From Theodoxus fluviatilis (lineage: Eukaryota; Mollusca; Gastropoda; Cycloneritida; Neritidae), in contig JAWQFJ010001827.1 in assembly GCA_034096865.1 (NCBI GenBank), forward strand, positions 246,586 to 310,585: a stretch of DNA of 64,000 bases, written 5' to 3'. The notes beneath the pieces were generated by a model. The model had not been told where the DNA came from and searched no databases. It saw only the letters and a program-made list of their open reading frames with translations. Below, in pieces: positions 1-10,149 of the stretch. Position 1 is the stretch's first letter, and each line of letters starts with the position of its first letter. A program made the position numbers and the translations under genes.

Positions 1-879
1 TCACAAGACTGGCCCACAGGCATCAAGTTTGTTCAGTTTCAGAAAAACAGTGCTCTCCATTCTGGCATAAAGTGTTCCCCGTACTCTGCGATGTTTGGCT
101 GTGATGTTCGTGTCGGCCTTACTAGTTCGTCTTTACCGCAGGAAGTGATTGCTAGGATGGAGACTGAGGAGGGTCTTCTTGCTTACGCACCAGTCAGGCC
201 AACAGAAGATTCTGACTACACTGTTGACAATGTGACAAGTCAGCAAGTCTCAGTACAAGATCCTAACTACACTGTTGACGATGTGACAAGTCAGCAAGTC
301 TCAGCACAAGATCCTGACAACCACACTGCCAACGATGTTGCAATTGACAGCCCTGTTTCTTCTGATGAAAGTCACACGGTTGCAGAAAACATCAAAGCAA
401 TCAAAAAGCGTCGTCGTGCAGCAGTCGATGCTCAAGCTTCTCAAGCAGAAAGGATGGTGAAAAGAAGTCGCAAAGATCTGAAGGCTGGCCAATTGGGAGA
501 CAATGTTGCCGTGCCGATTCCTCAGGTCGATCGCGGGAGAGGTGATGCCAGAAACATTCTTGGTATCATAATTGGCAAACGAGAAGACACCGACCAATAC
601 AGGATAGCCGTTAAAGCTGGTATTCTCAGTGGTCTGTATTCCAAAAACCAGTTCGATCTCTGCCCTCAGCGCCTTCTGCACACTGACGACATCAACACTG
701 AAAAAACAGTTTCACTGCGCTCGGCTGTCATTTCTCAGTCGGCTTCGGGTGGGCAAGGCTTCACAAGATGCAACTGTACTGGCTCCAAAAAGTGTCAGAC
801 AAGGCGATGCAGATGCTTTAAAGCCGGGCTTAAGTGCAACTCACGCTGCCATAGCAGCCTTAATTGTTTCAACAAGTGA
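1..879 (+). CDS. KRBA2-like integrase-derived protein, C-terminal part (5' end outside window)
   Basis: The reading frame is open from base 1 (SQDWPTGIKFVQ...) to the stop at 877-879, so the first ATG at 91 is not the true start. The opening residues (KNSALHSGIKCSPYSAMFG) look like the end of a retroviral-type integrase core, as in the proteins annotated in molluscs as KRAB-A domain-containing protein 2-like. A low-complexity acidic linker follows, with a 17-residue unit (TVDNVTSQQVSVQD) present twice in tandem, then a basic segment (KKRRR). The last 40 residues are cysteine-rich: CNCTG, CQTRRCRC, CNSRCH. That pattern recurs in the second copy near 15.9 kb. An AATAAA at 990-995 could be its polyadenylation signal. 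It could be a transposon gene or a domesticated one. No lesion is visible in the part present. Confidence 0.6.
   Translation, partial: SQDWPTGIKFVQFQKNSALHSGIKCSPYSAMFGCDVRVGLTSSSLPQEVIARMETEEGLLAYAPVRPTEDSDYTVDNVTSQQVSVQDPNYTVDDVTSQQVSAQDPDNHTANDVAIDSPVSSDESHTVAENIKAIKKRRRAAVDAQASQAERMVKRSRKDLKAGQLGDNVAVPIPQVDRGRGDARNILGIIIGKREDTDQYRIAVKAGILSGLYSKNQFDLCPQRLLHTDDINTEKTVSLRSAVISQSASGGQGFTRCNCTGSKKCQTRRCRCFKAGLKCNSRCHSSLNCFNK
208..309 (+). repeat. 51-bp in-frame tandem duplication
   Basis: Two copies (208-258 and 259-309) of a 17-codon unit lie inside the KRBA2-like ORF. They differ at a few bases and keep the frame. The duplicated segment falls in the unstructured linker between the integrase part and the cysteine-rich tail. 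Confidence 0.85.
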
Positions 880-1279
880 CAATGCAGTGCAAACGTTCCT
901 TACCGCCAGGATTTTTTTTCAGAATTGTTTTGGAACCAACACTTTCGATGCTTTTAAACTGAGCATTTTACGTTATGTTTGTTTTAACTAATAAAGTATT
1001 AAACTAATAAAATTCTGAACTAATAACATTCAGTATCATATGTATGCTGCCAGCCTTTGTTTGCATTGGTCGCATGGAGAGGGAAAGGAAACACATTTAA
1101 GATTCATCACTACAAAAGCAATATGATGTATTTGCAATATGATGTATTTGCAATATCAGATCAACATTTCAAAACAAAATTATTTATTTCTGAAACATAT
1201 TTTCTGGCACTACAAAACCAACATTAAACAAATGCATTAAAAATGCAAGAATACATTAAAGTACATGGTATCAGAGTGT

Positions 1280-1425
1280 CAGGGATTACGCGTAATAACT
1301 GGGGTCGTTTTTCAGGAATTTCGCGTAATCACTGGAAATTTTAGTGGTTACGCGTAATCCCCGAGTGAAACAGTTATTACGCGTATTCACTAAAACGCTT
1401 AGGGATTACGCGTAATTCCTGGCTC
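1280..1425. repeat. Five 29-33 bp repeats centred on palindrome TTACGCGTAA
   Basis: The palindrome or a one-base variant occurs at 1286, 1319, 1348, 1377 and 1406, with spacings of 33, 29, 29 and 29 bp. Flanks such as AGGGATTACGCGTAAT and GTAATCACTGG are partly conserved. Regular spacing of a 10-bp palindrome suggests an array of protein binding sites or the subterminal repeats of a DNA transposon. I could not find a matching opposite end. Confidence 0.75.
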
Positions 1426-1496
1426 CGCTTGTTTCCGGTAACATATATATGCCAGAGATAAGGATGGATGATTTGTCCTTGAAGTTTGGAATTTAT

Positions 1497-1513
1497 TTTT
1501 CTCTCTCTTTCTT

Positions 1514-1609
<96 letters not shown>

Positions 1610-1655
1610 CCCCAACCCCCACCCCACCCCCACCGCCCTTCTTTTTTTCTTTTTA
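1497..1655. repeat. (CT)n microsatellite with C-rich and T-rich end
   Basis: Almost pure CT repeats to about 1607, then a C-rich and T-rich polypyrimidine stretch. The translations in this region (SLSLSL, ERERER) are artefacts of the repeat. Confidence 0.95.
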
Positions 1656-2401
1656 AAGCAGTGCTGATGGCCCAAACAGTTTCAATTATGACACCAGGAT
1701 GAGGGTTAGGAAAGTTCTCAATAGCATTAAATGAATAGGTTTCATTAGACAAAATGTCAGAGAAGTGGACATATCAGACTTCTGTTCCAACACACACAGC
1801 ACTCAGGTTTTGTCAATGACTTGACTGCCTTCCCAGAATGTGAGAACTCATTCTACCGATAGCTGTAGGCAACAAGTACTCTCCTTCAGGAACACCTCTT
1901 TTTTACTGGGTATCCCCTGTGGGTTGTGGGTATGAATAGACCCACCACATTTGTGACCCTCCATCACTAAATGAGTCGGTTGCGCAGTCGAATCATTTTG
2001 CTCAAACCACCCACAAAGGAGGTGGTGGTTGTAGTGGTCGACTTCGAGATTTTGTTTATTTGGCTTCTCTAGTCCCTTCTTCATTGTATGATAAAGTTTC
2101 GGTTTTGAAATCAACTTGTAAGAGTATGCTTTTTGTTGTGTTTTGGATGTGGTGGTAAATCATTTACAAGAAAACATATGTGAACCGATCATGGACATCA
2201 GGCGTTTTCTCAAAGTTTCGTAGCTTCCACTGCAACAGATCGACACGGGACTACCCTAGGCTGGCAACCAAAGCCAAATTTGATTCGCCAGTTGTTGTAG
2301 ATCCCCTCTGGTTGGCTTGAAGGTGAGCTATTTCGAAACAAAAATACGTTTGTTATGGTGAAATACCCTTCTCTGATTGGCTGATGAAGCAAGGGAAGTA
2401 A

Positions 2402-2644
2402 CTGTGGCACGACTCCAGTCATGCGCTGATGATCTCTGCGCAGGGATTAGATTCTGTGATTACTGCTAACATCTGCACTGCAGATGAAAAGATTGAGCTT
2501 GAAGAGGTCATAGAAGAATATTTCATTCCTAGTTCTCGAATAGTTGACCCCGATGACTTGGATGATTAAAGTTCTGAGAGCGAGTCGGAAGCGAGCATCA
2601 TTGAGGCCTTAGATTCCGAAGACAGTGACTGGTCTGCCCTGTGA
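2402..2644 (+). pseudogene. Short acidic ORF remnant, unrecognised
   Basis: One frame reads from just after a stop at 2399 to a stop at 2642-2644, broken by a single TAA at 2567-2569. An ATG occurs at 2429. The peptide is rich in Glu, Asp and Ser and includes EKIELEEVIEEYF and a serine/glutamate tail ending DSEDSDWSAL. Continuation of an acidic composition across the stop suggests a decayed coding end, possibly the C-terminus of a DNA-transposon transposase. I do not recognise a family. Together with the palindromic repeats upstream at 1.3 kb it may belong to one old DNA element. Confidence 0.3.
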
Positions 2645-2649
2645 AGGGG

Positions 2650-3838
2650 TGGGATGGTGAGTTTTTGTTAGTGACTCCTATCCCTGTTAGGCAGCACATA
2701 ATCTTTCAAAGTTGAAAAGGACATTAAGCCCCACAATGTACTTCATTGTTTTGTTTTAGAGCACTTTTTTAATCTCCCCACCCCCCCATCCCCACCCCCC
2801 ACCCCCAAAATGCTCTGTACTCCAAATTTGTTTTGCTGTCATTCTGAAATCAATGTTTTCTATTCTAATAGGGTTTGAAAAAGAAAAATGTTCCTAGATA
2901 TTCTGTTACTTTGAGGATGTGTTATCCAAAGAGATCAATAAATGTCAAAAGATGACTGGTGTTTCAAGTTTTCATTTCATAATGGTGTAATCCAAATGAT
3001 TGCTGTTTTTGCTTAAACATATTTTGTATCAACACATCTGCAGACCTGCCAACCGATCTGTTTTAAGCGGAATTTGTTCCGTCCATATTTGATTGATTCC
3101 AGTATTCTGCTCAGCCTAACCATTTCACTTAGTGAAAAGAAAAAGAAAGAAAAGATAGCAAAGAGACCTTTGATGCATCACAACAAATGCAACGTTGAAA
3201 AACCACCTGAAAGTCAATGACAGTGAAAAGCTTTCACTTTCATTTGGTAACATAAAAAGACAAGAAAAAAAAGAAAGAATATAAGGATGGAAGAAAAAAG
3301 AAAGAAGTATTTGAACTAAGTTTTGCTTTTGGCACTTTCTATTTGAGTCAAGTTTTGGAGATGTGATGAATCCTGATCATCTTTGCTATATTCTGCTTGC
3401 TGACACTTCAAACATTCCACTTGCACTGCTTGGAAGGTGACAGGTCTGCATTTGAAATGCCATATTAAATTGAAAAATTGAGAAAATGCTAACAAACTTG
3501 GCAGGATACTTGACCGTACACTGCTTCATCTCTGTGGCAAATTTCATGAGTCTCGAATAAGGGTTGCTAAGAAAAAAGGGGGGAATAATGTATGTACACT
3601 TGAAACGCGTTTTTCTCAAAAAACATGTTTAGGGTGTCTATCTTCAAAGTCATGTGAAATCGTGTAGGGTAGTGATATTTTCATGATTCTTGCACCATTG
3701 AAAAGCTTGTTGTGTGCTTTTTTGGAAAACATTCAGATCTCAAAATGTTCCAAATGCAACGAGTGACTCATTTTGTGATGGAGGGTCACATTTCCCCCCA
3801 CAATTCATAAGAGGCAAACAACTGGAGAAACCATTATT
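2650..3838. other. No recognisable gene
   Basis: AT-rich sequence with purine-rich A/G runs at 3130-3310 and C-runs at 2776-2812. I see no coding signal on either strand. Confidence 0.5.
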
Positions 3839-3840
3839 CT

Positions 3841-4038
3841 AACTTGTTTGAATGATTTGATGAACAATGACCTTTCAAGGCCAACAAAGGCTGATAGACC
3901 CTGAAACTCACTCCATCCATCCATTAATCCATCCATCCATCCATCCATCCATCCATCCATCCATCCATCCATCCATCCATCCATCCATCCATCCATCCAT
4001 CCACCCACCCACCCACCCACCCACCCACCCACCCATCC
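3841..4038 (+). mobile_element. SINE-like 3' end with (CATC)n tail
   Basis: The sequence AAGGCCAACAAAGGCTGATAG at about 3878-3898 is one copy of a 3'-end module found seven times in this window. It is followed directly by a (CATC)n/(CACC)n array at 3911-4038, which is best read as the element's simple-repeat tail after expansion. The [10 protein letters not shown] translations here are repeat artefacts. Confidence 0.6.
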
Positions 4039-5190
4039 AGCCTGCAGTCTTACCAGGTAACTTCAATGCCAGAGTGGGTGCAGACTCAGGCCTGTGGTCC
4101 AACTGTCTGGGACACCAGAGAAAGATGAATGAGAATGGCCAATTCTTATTTCAAGACCAAGCCCCAGCAGAAGGTATCCTGCAACATCCTCATTGAAAGC
4201 ACTGGCACTGACTGGACCTGATAAGTACCAGATGGTTCTGTCTCAGACATATTGTGCTCAAAAGAGAGGTGGGAAAACCTTCATGGGGCCACTCATGGCA
4301 CTGTTCTCAAGATCTTCAGAAGAAAGATGGTCAGATCCAACTACTGGTTCAGTGTGAAGTCCTGCAAGCTAATCCCTGTCATAGAGGCCTAGCACAGGGC
4401 ACTTAAAGAGTTCAAGAGCTTGCCAAAGCAGAGAAACCTCCAGACACTCTGGTCAGCTAGGAGCGAAGCTCTGCAGACTGCCATGAGGTGCATTAGTGAA
4501 TACTGGCTTCAGCACAGCAAAGAAATCCAGCACACTGCTGACAGAGGCAACATTAGGGCCATGAGCTCTGTCCAGAGAAAACTCCAAAATCCTCCACAGT
4601 ACAAATGATTGCAGATAAATCTAAGCCATTGGAGAGATGGATGGAGCATAGCTCACAACTTTACACCACAAAGAATGCTGTTGCCCACTCAGTCCTTGAC
4701 ACCAAAGATTGTATGCCATCCATGCAAGAGCTGGTTGGGCACCCACTCCCAAAGATTGTCTGCCATCCATGCAAGAGCTGGTTGGGCACCCACTCCCAAA
4801 GAACTCAGGAAGGCCACTGACAGTCTGCCCTATGGAAAGGTGGCTTGCACAGGTGGGATTCCACTAGAAACCTTCAAGTGTAGTACAAGTACACTCCTGA
4901 AGCCCTGCATGAGTTTCTGTGACAACGTACTTGGAGGAGGGAGCTGTGCCACAAGATATGAGAGGTGCTAATGTTGCTACTCTGTGCAGAAACAAGGGGG
5001 ATGAAAGCAATTGCAATTACTACAGATTCATCCCCCTTCTCAGTCTTGTTAGCAAGCATTTTGCCCATGTTGTACTCACTAGACTTTAGAGCATGGGCAT
5101 GAGAGAATAGTTAATCATTCACATAATCTTTCCCTTCATCTACCTCACCAAAGCATTTGATCTTGTCAACAGAGTTGTCCTCTTAAAAGG
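4037..5190 (+). pseudogene. Non-LTR retrotransposon fragment: endonuclease to start of RT
   Basis: The pieces follow the order of a LINE polyprotein. At 4055 [13 protein letters not shown] resembles the APE endonuclease motif (usual GDFNARVG), followed by HQRKMNENG. At 4420-4605 PKQRNLQTLWSARSEALQTA is the linker. At 4615-4700 SKPLERWMEHSSQLY resembles the conserved segment before the RT domain. At about 5140-5180 LTKAFDLVNRVVLL is RT motif A. The frame changes several times, stops are frequent, and the catalytic Asp of GDFN has become Asn, so the copy is dead. It is truncated at both ends and lies in sequence upstream of the COA7 exon, probably an intron. The family resembles the LINE ORFs often mis-named craniofacial development protein 2-like. 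Confidence 0.75.
4703..4796 (+). repeat. 47-bp tandem duplication inside the LINE fragment
   Basis: Two nearly identical 47-bp units (4703-4749 and 4750-4796), starting CAAAGATTGT and ending CCCACTCC. Forty-seven is not a multiple of three, so the duplication itself shifts the LINE reading frame. Confidence 0.9.
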
Positions 5191-5684
5191 GAAAGTGTCA
5201 AGTTTTTTTCAGAAGCAAAATGGCAGTGAAAAAATGTTCAGACTGCATATCTTGTTGGAAATATGTTTTTTTCTTTTCTTTTTCCAGAAAAGTGAAACTT
5301 TGTATTTGAAGCCAATTTATAAGCTTGTTTTGGGCACTGAACAAGAGGAGGTCATGTGCCTTGGATTTTGTGACATAGTACATAGTGTGATGTACTGCAT
5401 TTAAAGTGAAATGTACCCTGTGACAGTTGATGGGAAATTGTTTTATCCATAAAACTTATTTTGCAGTAGTCAGTAATTTCAAGTATGCTGCCGTACATGT
5501 ATTTGTGAAAATAATTATCTTCCAATATTGCATCAAAAGCATCTCTAACTTGGCACTTTTTCTTTAAAACTCTGTTCAAACTGGGTTGCCCCCTACAAAC
5601 TCAACAGTATTAGGTCCCACCATGTCAACATGCTGTTTTGATGCCCCCTGATAACCTCTTTGGCTACTTTGGTCTCCACTGCGG

Positions 5685-5775
5685 CCCTGGCTGATCTACT
5701 GGAGCAGGCCCTGAAAGCCCTGCAGCCCCTGGCTGATCTACTGGAGCAGGCCCTGAAAGCCCAGCAGCCAGGGGG
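5685..5775 (+). repeat. 42-bp tandem repeat (two copies) of a dispersed family
   Basis: The unit CCTGGCTGATCTACTGGAGC continuing with AGGCCCTGAAAGCC is present twice with a 42-bp period. Related single copies occur near 35230 and 51190, so this is part of a dispersed repeat and not a coding repeat. Confidence 0.7.
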
Positions 5776-5901
5776 GGGCTCCAGCTGATATGGGGGGTGG
5801 AGTTCATGGAGCAGCTCCAGTCATGCATGTATGTTACACAGTATTACAACTGATGGCATCATGTGTTGAAATTTATCATGCCTATGTTTCTTTCATCACA
5901 G

Positions 5902-6126
5902 GGGGCCCCACCTGATGTGCCTAGAGACCTGGAGAGAGCATTCCAGCTGTCCAAGAAAGCTTGTGATCTTGGCCATTGCCACGCCTGTGTCAACCTGAGT
6001 ATCATGTATCGCCGTGGCGATGGTGTGGCCAAGAGCGAGGCTCTGGCCGAGAAATACAAGAAACAAGCCATGGACATCCAGAAATCAGTGACTCAGCGCG
6101 AGAACACCATCACGTTCAGTGAATGA
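5902..6126 (+). CDS. COA7: COA7, last coding exon (cytochrome c oxidase assembly factor 7)
   Basis: A 3' splice site (TTTCTTTCATCACAG) ends at 5901 and the exon reads GAPPDVPRDLERAFQLSKKA onward for 74 codons to a TGA at 6124-6126. This matches the C-terminus of metazoan COA7: a Sel1-type repeat containing KKACDLGHCHACVNLS and MYRRGDGVAKSEA, then a short polar tail. Even the exon start fits the family, in which GAP follows Phe-Leu-Gln. COA7 is a cysteine-rich Sel1-repeat protein of the mitochondrial intermembrane space needed for complex IV assembly. A polyadenylation signal AATAAA lies at 6184-6189. The ATG at 5863 lies in the intron and is not a start. Earlier exons were not found between 1 and 5900, so they probably lie to the left of the window. 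The LINE and SINE pieces at 3.8-5.2 kb would then be intronic. Confidence 0.9.
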   Translation, partial: GAPPDVPRDLERAFQLSKKACDLGHCHACVNLSIMYRRGDGVAKSEALAEKYKKQAMDIQKSVTQRENTITFSE

Positions 6127-6183
6127 TGAAACCACCCAAGTCGAACATGTCTTTCAAGGGTTTAAAGTGTGATAGAAATTGTA

Positions 6184-6189
6184 AATAAA
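6184..6189 (+). terminator. Polyadenylation signal of COA7
   Basis: AATAAA 58 bases after the COA7 stop codon, at the expected place for a short 3' UTR. Confidence 0.6.
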
Positions 6190-6241
6190 AGTTTGAGTTT
6201 CTTGAGGTCTGTGTTCACCAAGTTGTTATGTAAAATGTACA

Positions 6242-6290
6242 TGTGTGCGCACACGCATGTATATGTGTGTGTGTGTATGTGTGCATGTAT
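6242..6290. repeat. (TG)n-rich microsatellite
   Basis: Imperfect GT repeats with ATG and CACG interruptions just downstream of the COA7 polyadenylation signal. Confidence 0.8.
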
Positions 6291-6439
6291 GGGTGGTAGA
6301 GGAGGATACATGCAAGTACTCTATCTGAGGTCATATGAAAGCTAGTACTGAATAAGAAGATTAGAAGGATGTGGAAGTGAATGATTGCAAGGAAACTTTA
6401 CGCAATAAGCATGTTGATACGACACATTGCCGTAGGACT

Positions 6440-6535
6440 AATGTGACGCTATTTATTTATTCATTTACCGATTTATTTGTCAACCACATATAAATGCAAC
6501 GGGTCGATGGCCTCTAATAAAATCAGTTCAGTTCA

Positions 6536-6538
<3 letters not shown>
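6440..6538 (+). mobile_element. LINE 3' end with TTCAG-type tail
   Basis: GGGTCGATGGCCTCTAATAA followed by AATCAGTTCAGTTCAG. The same 3' module (GGTCGNTGGCC...AATAAA) closes the LINE at 12.4 kb and appears again at 55.2 kb, each time followed by a different short tandem tail. Here the tail runs straight into the CT array. Confidence 0.55.
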
Positions 6539-6585
<47 letters not shown>

Positions 6586-6647
6586 TCTGTGTCTCTCTCT
6601 CTGTCTGTGTCTCTCTCTCTCTCTGTCTGTGTCTCTCTGTCTCTGTC

Positions 6648-6678
<31 letters not shown>

Positions 6679-6715
6679 CTCTGTGTCTGTCTCTCTCTCT
6701 CTGTGTCTCTCTCTG

Positions 6716-6795
<80 letters not shown>
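6538..6795. repeat. (CT)n microsatellite with GTCT interruptions
   Basis: About 258 bp of TC repeats with regular GTCTGTGTCTC variants. The overlapping Ser/Leu and Arg/Glu ORFs are artefacts. Confidence 0.95.
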
Positions 6796-7019
6796 CTGTG
6801 GGGCCTGAGGCAGGTATGCAAAATGAGTCCTCTGCTCTCTTTTTCCCCACCGTGTGCAGTGTGATGTCCTAAGAACTCTCAGATGTACAGATCATGGTCA
6901 TTACCTTCCTTGAATCACTCTCCCATCACAAAATCAAGGCGTCTCATGTAAGACATTTTTGTACCACCAACGAAAATTAAAACCGTTGTACTCGGCAATG
7001 TCTCAGATCGTTCGTCACC

Positions 7020-7425
7020 CACAACCCCATTCTGTGAACCCGAGTCAGTAGTGACTGGCGCAGTTCGCAATGAATGCGTAATAGACTTGACCCTTTGCAT
7101 TACAGCATTGCGCCAAAAATAGTTCGCCCTGGATACTATTTTTACCATTCTTTACAGAAATCATTCAGATGTCAAAACTTTTTCCATTTCAACACAGACA
7201 TTTTATTTGATCGATTAACGCTTGTTTATTGCCTCAACAAGCGTAATTTATTCGTTTTGTGCGAAATAGTCTCAGAACTACTTTAACGGCGTAGCCTATT
7301 GTCAGGAAGCAGAGTGCTATCTCACAAGCCTCTCGTGTGACCTCTATGTGAACATTCCGGACGGAATCCTTTCATCACGTGATATGGAGTGTGCTAGAGA
7401 CTTTTTCACAGCATGCTTGTCCACT
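7020..7425 (-). repeat. 400-bp interspersed repeat, copy A
   Basis: The reverse complement aligns along its length with copies near 22.1 and 29.0 kb. Shared blocks include ACTACTGACTCGGGTTCAC, ATTACGCTTGTTGAGGCAAT and TCACACGAGAGGCTTGTGAG. There is no ORF conserved between copies, so it looks like a non-autonomous element. Confidence 0.8.
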
Positions 7426-7573
7426 GAAGGGATCGTGATCATGTGTGATTTCAAGGTAAATGAGCACACCTCGGCGTGCGACAACAGAGTTTCTCTGCGT
7501 TTAAGCCCAGTCAAGTGTAGACCATTGCACAAGTAGGGAAAATTAGGCGGTCGCTCCGATGACCCTGGGGAAA

Positions 7574-7593
7574 GGGGGGGGGGGGGGGGGGGG
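7574..7593. repeat. Poly-G run (20 G)
   Basis: An uninterrupted run of 20 G. The length may be unreliable in the assembly. Confidence 0.9.
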
Positions 7594-7639
7594 AAGCGTG
7601 GAAAGAAACACCGATTGAGTCAAAGACTAAAAAATAGTT

Positions 7640-9893
7640 GCCAAACTTCCACTAAAGCTCATATCCACGACTGAAACTATTCCAAGGACGAGAGTCGATC
7701 CGCACTCGCGCGTAGTAAAGTTGCATAGGAGGATAAATCACAATCTCAAGCCATATCAATGGAAGGCTATCAGCTCGCTTAATTCTAACAAGGACATCAT
7801 CATCAAACCAGTGGATAAAGGGGGAGCTGTCGTCGTACTGAACCGTAACGATTATCGCAACGAGGCTCTGCGACAGCTAGCGGACACGGGCATCTACAAA
7901 CCACTGCAGGAAGACCCCACTCCGGAACACGTCCGGGAACTTCGTGATCTGGTAAAGACTTTCCCGACAGACCACCAGTCCAAAATATCGGATATTATTC
8001 CCAAGAACCCGAACCTCGGCGTGCTGTACGTGCTGCCAAAAATACACAAGGAAAACATCCCCGGCCGCCCCATTGTATCAGGGAAGGGGACACTCTGTGA
8101 AGAGGTGTCGGGATACGTGGAAGGAATCCTCAAACCACTTGTACAGAAGATGCCAAGCTACTGCAGGGACACCACGGACTTTCTTAGCAAATTGTCTGCT
8201 CACGGACGGGTCCCCCAGAATGCACTACTTGCGACCATGTACGTGGCCTCACTCACACGAGTATTCCCCATGAGAAAGGCATTGCAGCCACCAAATCCGC
8301 CCCGGAAAGGAACAAGTACCCTTCTCCTGAAACCATCACTTCCCTGATTCGCTTCATCTTGGAGCATAACATCTTTGTCTTCGAGGACAAGTTGTACCTG
8401 CAGGTACAGGGCACGGCCATGGGTACGAGGTTCGCGCCTCAATACACAAACCTCTTCATGGACTAACTCGACGAAGACTTTTTTGCAGGAAGAACTCTAC
8501 GCCCAGATCTGTACATCAGATATATTGATGACATCTTCTTGATCTGGAGCCATGGAGAGGAAACCCTGAAAAGACTCCACGAAGAGATGAATAATACCTT
8601 ACCCACCACCCGCCTCAGTATGGACTCCTCCTCGGACTCAGTCACATTCTTGGACACACGGGTCCACATCCGTGATGGACAGCTGATCACCTCCCTTTAC
8701 CGAAAACCTACTGATAACTTACAGATGCTCCACTCCGCCAGCTCCCACCCTAGACACGTAAAGGATGCTATCCCTTTCGGCCAGGCTCTACGGATCCACC
8801 GCATTTGCTCCGACGCGAACGACAGGGAAAGACACTTGCGGGAGCTTGAAACCACACTTGAACACAGTGGGTACCAGAGCGCAGCCGTCAGGAGGCAGTT
8901 CAGACGGGCTACCAGACAGAGAAGGGAAGATCTCTTCACCCGGCGTGACAGACAAGCCGAAGCCGGTCGGGTCCCACTCGTGGCTACCTACTTTCCAGGA
9001 GCGGAAAGTCTTCGACGGGGACTCAGGAGACTTCAACATCTCTTGGACGAGGACGAGCGACTATCTCAGGCTCTTCCTTTGCCCCCAGTGCTGGCTTTCA
9101 GACAGCCTCCCAACCTCAAAAACATCTTGGTCCGTAGCAGATTCACTTCACTGGAACAGATGGAAAGAAACTCCGTACAGCCCTGTAAGAAAGCTAGATG
9201 CGCCACCTGTGCAACCCTCTGCACGGAAACCACCATCATCAGGAACCAGGTTCGACACCACATCAGGGGCATCTACTCCTGCTACTCCAGTGATGTGGTC
9301 TACCTGATTCGGTGCCACAGAAAGTGCCCTGATGCGTGGTACATTGGAGAGACAGGGCAGACATTACGCCAGCGTATGAACGGGCACAGAGCTACTATCA
9401 GGAGCCAGTCGCCTCTACCAGTGAGTGAACACTTTAACTTGCCGGGCCACTCAGCAGGGGATATGGTGGTTAGCGTGCTCACGGGCGGATTGCACGACAC
9501 TCGACTACGCAGGGTGACTGAACAGAAGTTCATCAGACTGTTCAACACGCACCACGCCGGACTCAACAGAGATCTCGGGTTCATGGCGCACTACAAGTGA
9601 ACTTTTCACGACCTGCACGTGCGCCCCATGAGATCTCTTGGTCTTGGGGTGAACGCCTGCCAACCATCCCCTATTTAAGCCGTCACCCGCCAGCCTCTCT
9701 CACACTTGGCCTGAAGAAGGAAGTTTTCCGAAAGCTTGCCACGACGCCAAAAGAGTACATCACTACGTATACCTGCCAGCAGGGACGGAGCCTTGCCACT
9801 GCCACAGAGACAGAGCTGCCACGTCCTTGTGACTCGTCGCTCTACATCCCGGGGTGGGAGGCTCTACCCTCATCAGTATACGTCCACCTGTAA
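7640..9893 (+). mobile_element. Penelope-like retroelement (5'-truncated)
   Basis: A single reverse transcriptase plus GIY-YIG endonuclease ORF occupies 7721-9600. It is followed by about 300 bp that include a TATTTAA motif at 9671 and the sequence CTGAAGAAGGAAGTTTTCCG at about 9712. The N-terminal third of a typical Penelope protein is missing or unreadable, so the copy is 5'-truncated near the poly-G run. I could not find terminal direct repeats or a target duplication. Confidence 0.85.
7721..9600 (+). pseudogene. Penelope-like RT with GIY-YIG endonuclease, three lesions
   Basis: Domains in order: IIIKPVDKGGAVVVLNRNDY (Penelope RT start), LGVLYVLPKIHK, PGRPIVSG, MYVASL (motif A), GTAMGTRFAPQYTNLFM (motif B), LYIRYIDDIFLIW (motif C, both Asp intact), then a zinc-binding CKKARCATC and the GIY-YIG nuclease (VVYLIRCH, WYIGETGQTLRQRMNGH). 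Lesions: the catalytic motif A Asp is Tyr (TAC at 8240-8242), one base is missing at about 8254/8255 so the frame shifts, and a TAA at 8464-8466 replaces what is usually a Glu codon. The 353-codon stretch from 8539 to 9600 is otherwise intact. The rest reads cleanly, so this is a fairly young but inactive copy. TTG at 7721 only marks the readable frame and is not a real start. Confidence 0.9.
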
Positions 9894-10149
9894 ACGGCCC
9901 TTTTCAGGGCCATCTGTAGGCCTACTCAAGAGAGAATACATTGTCGGTTGCTGTCCACGCTTGTTTTATTTTCAAGCAGTATTTCGACCGACCCCGGCAC
10001 CTCATTCTGTACTTAGGAGGACAAAGGAATTCCATAATTATATGGATAAGAGATCCCGCCCGTTGTCCCATCTTTCACAAGAAAACAATTTGAATGCTAG
10101 GTTGGCAGGATGCCCGACACGAAATGCTGTTTACTACACGAGAGGAACA

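Noticed and set aside
6528..6872. Ser/Leu and Arg/Glu ORFs over the CT array
   Set aside because: Pure dinucleotide-repeat artefacts. The same holds for 1377-1752, 10352-10726, 53778-54105, 54880-55126 and 62155-62478.
9850..9895. Second hammerhead core (CTGATGAG on the minus strand)
   Set aside because: No GAAA segment and no stem II at the right spacing.
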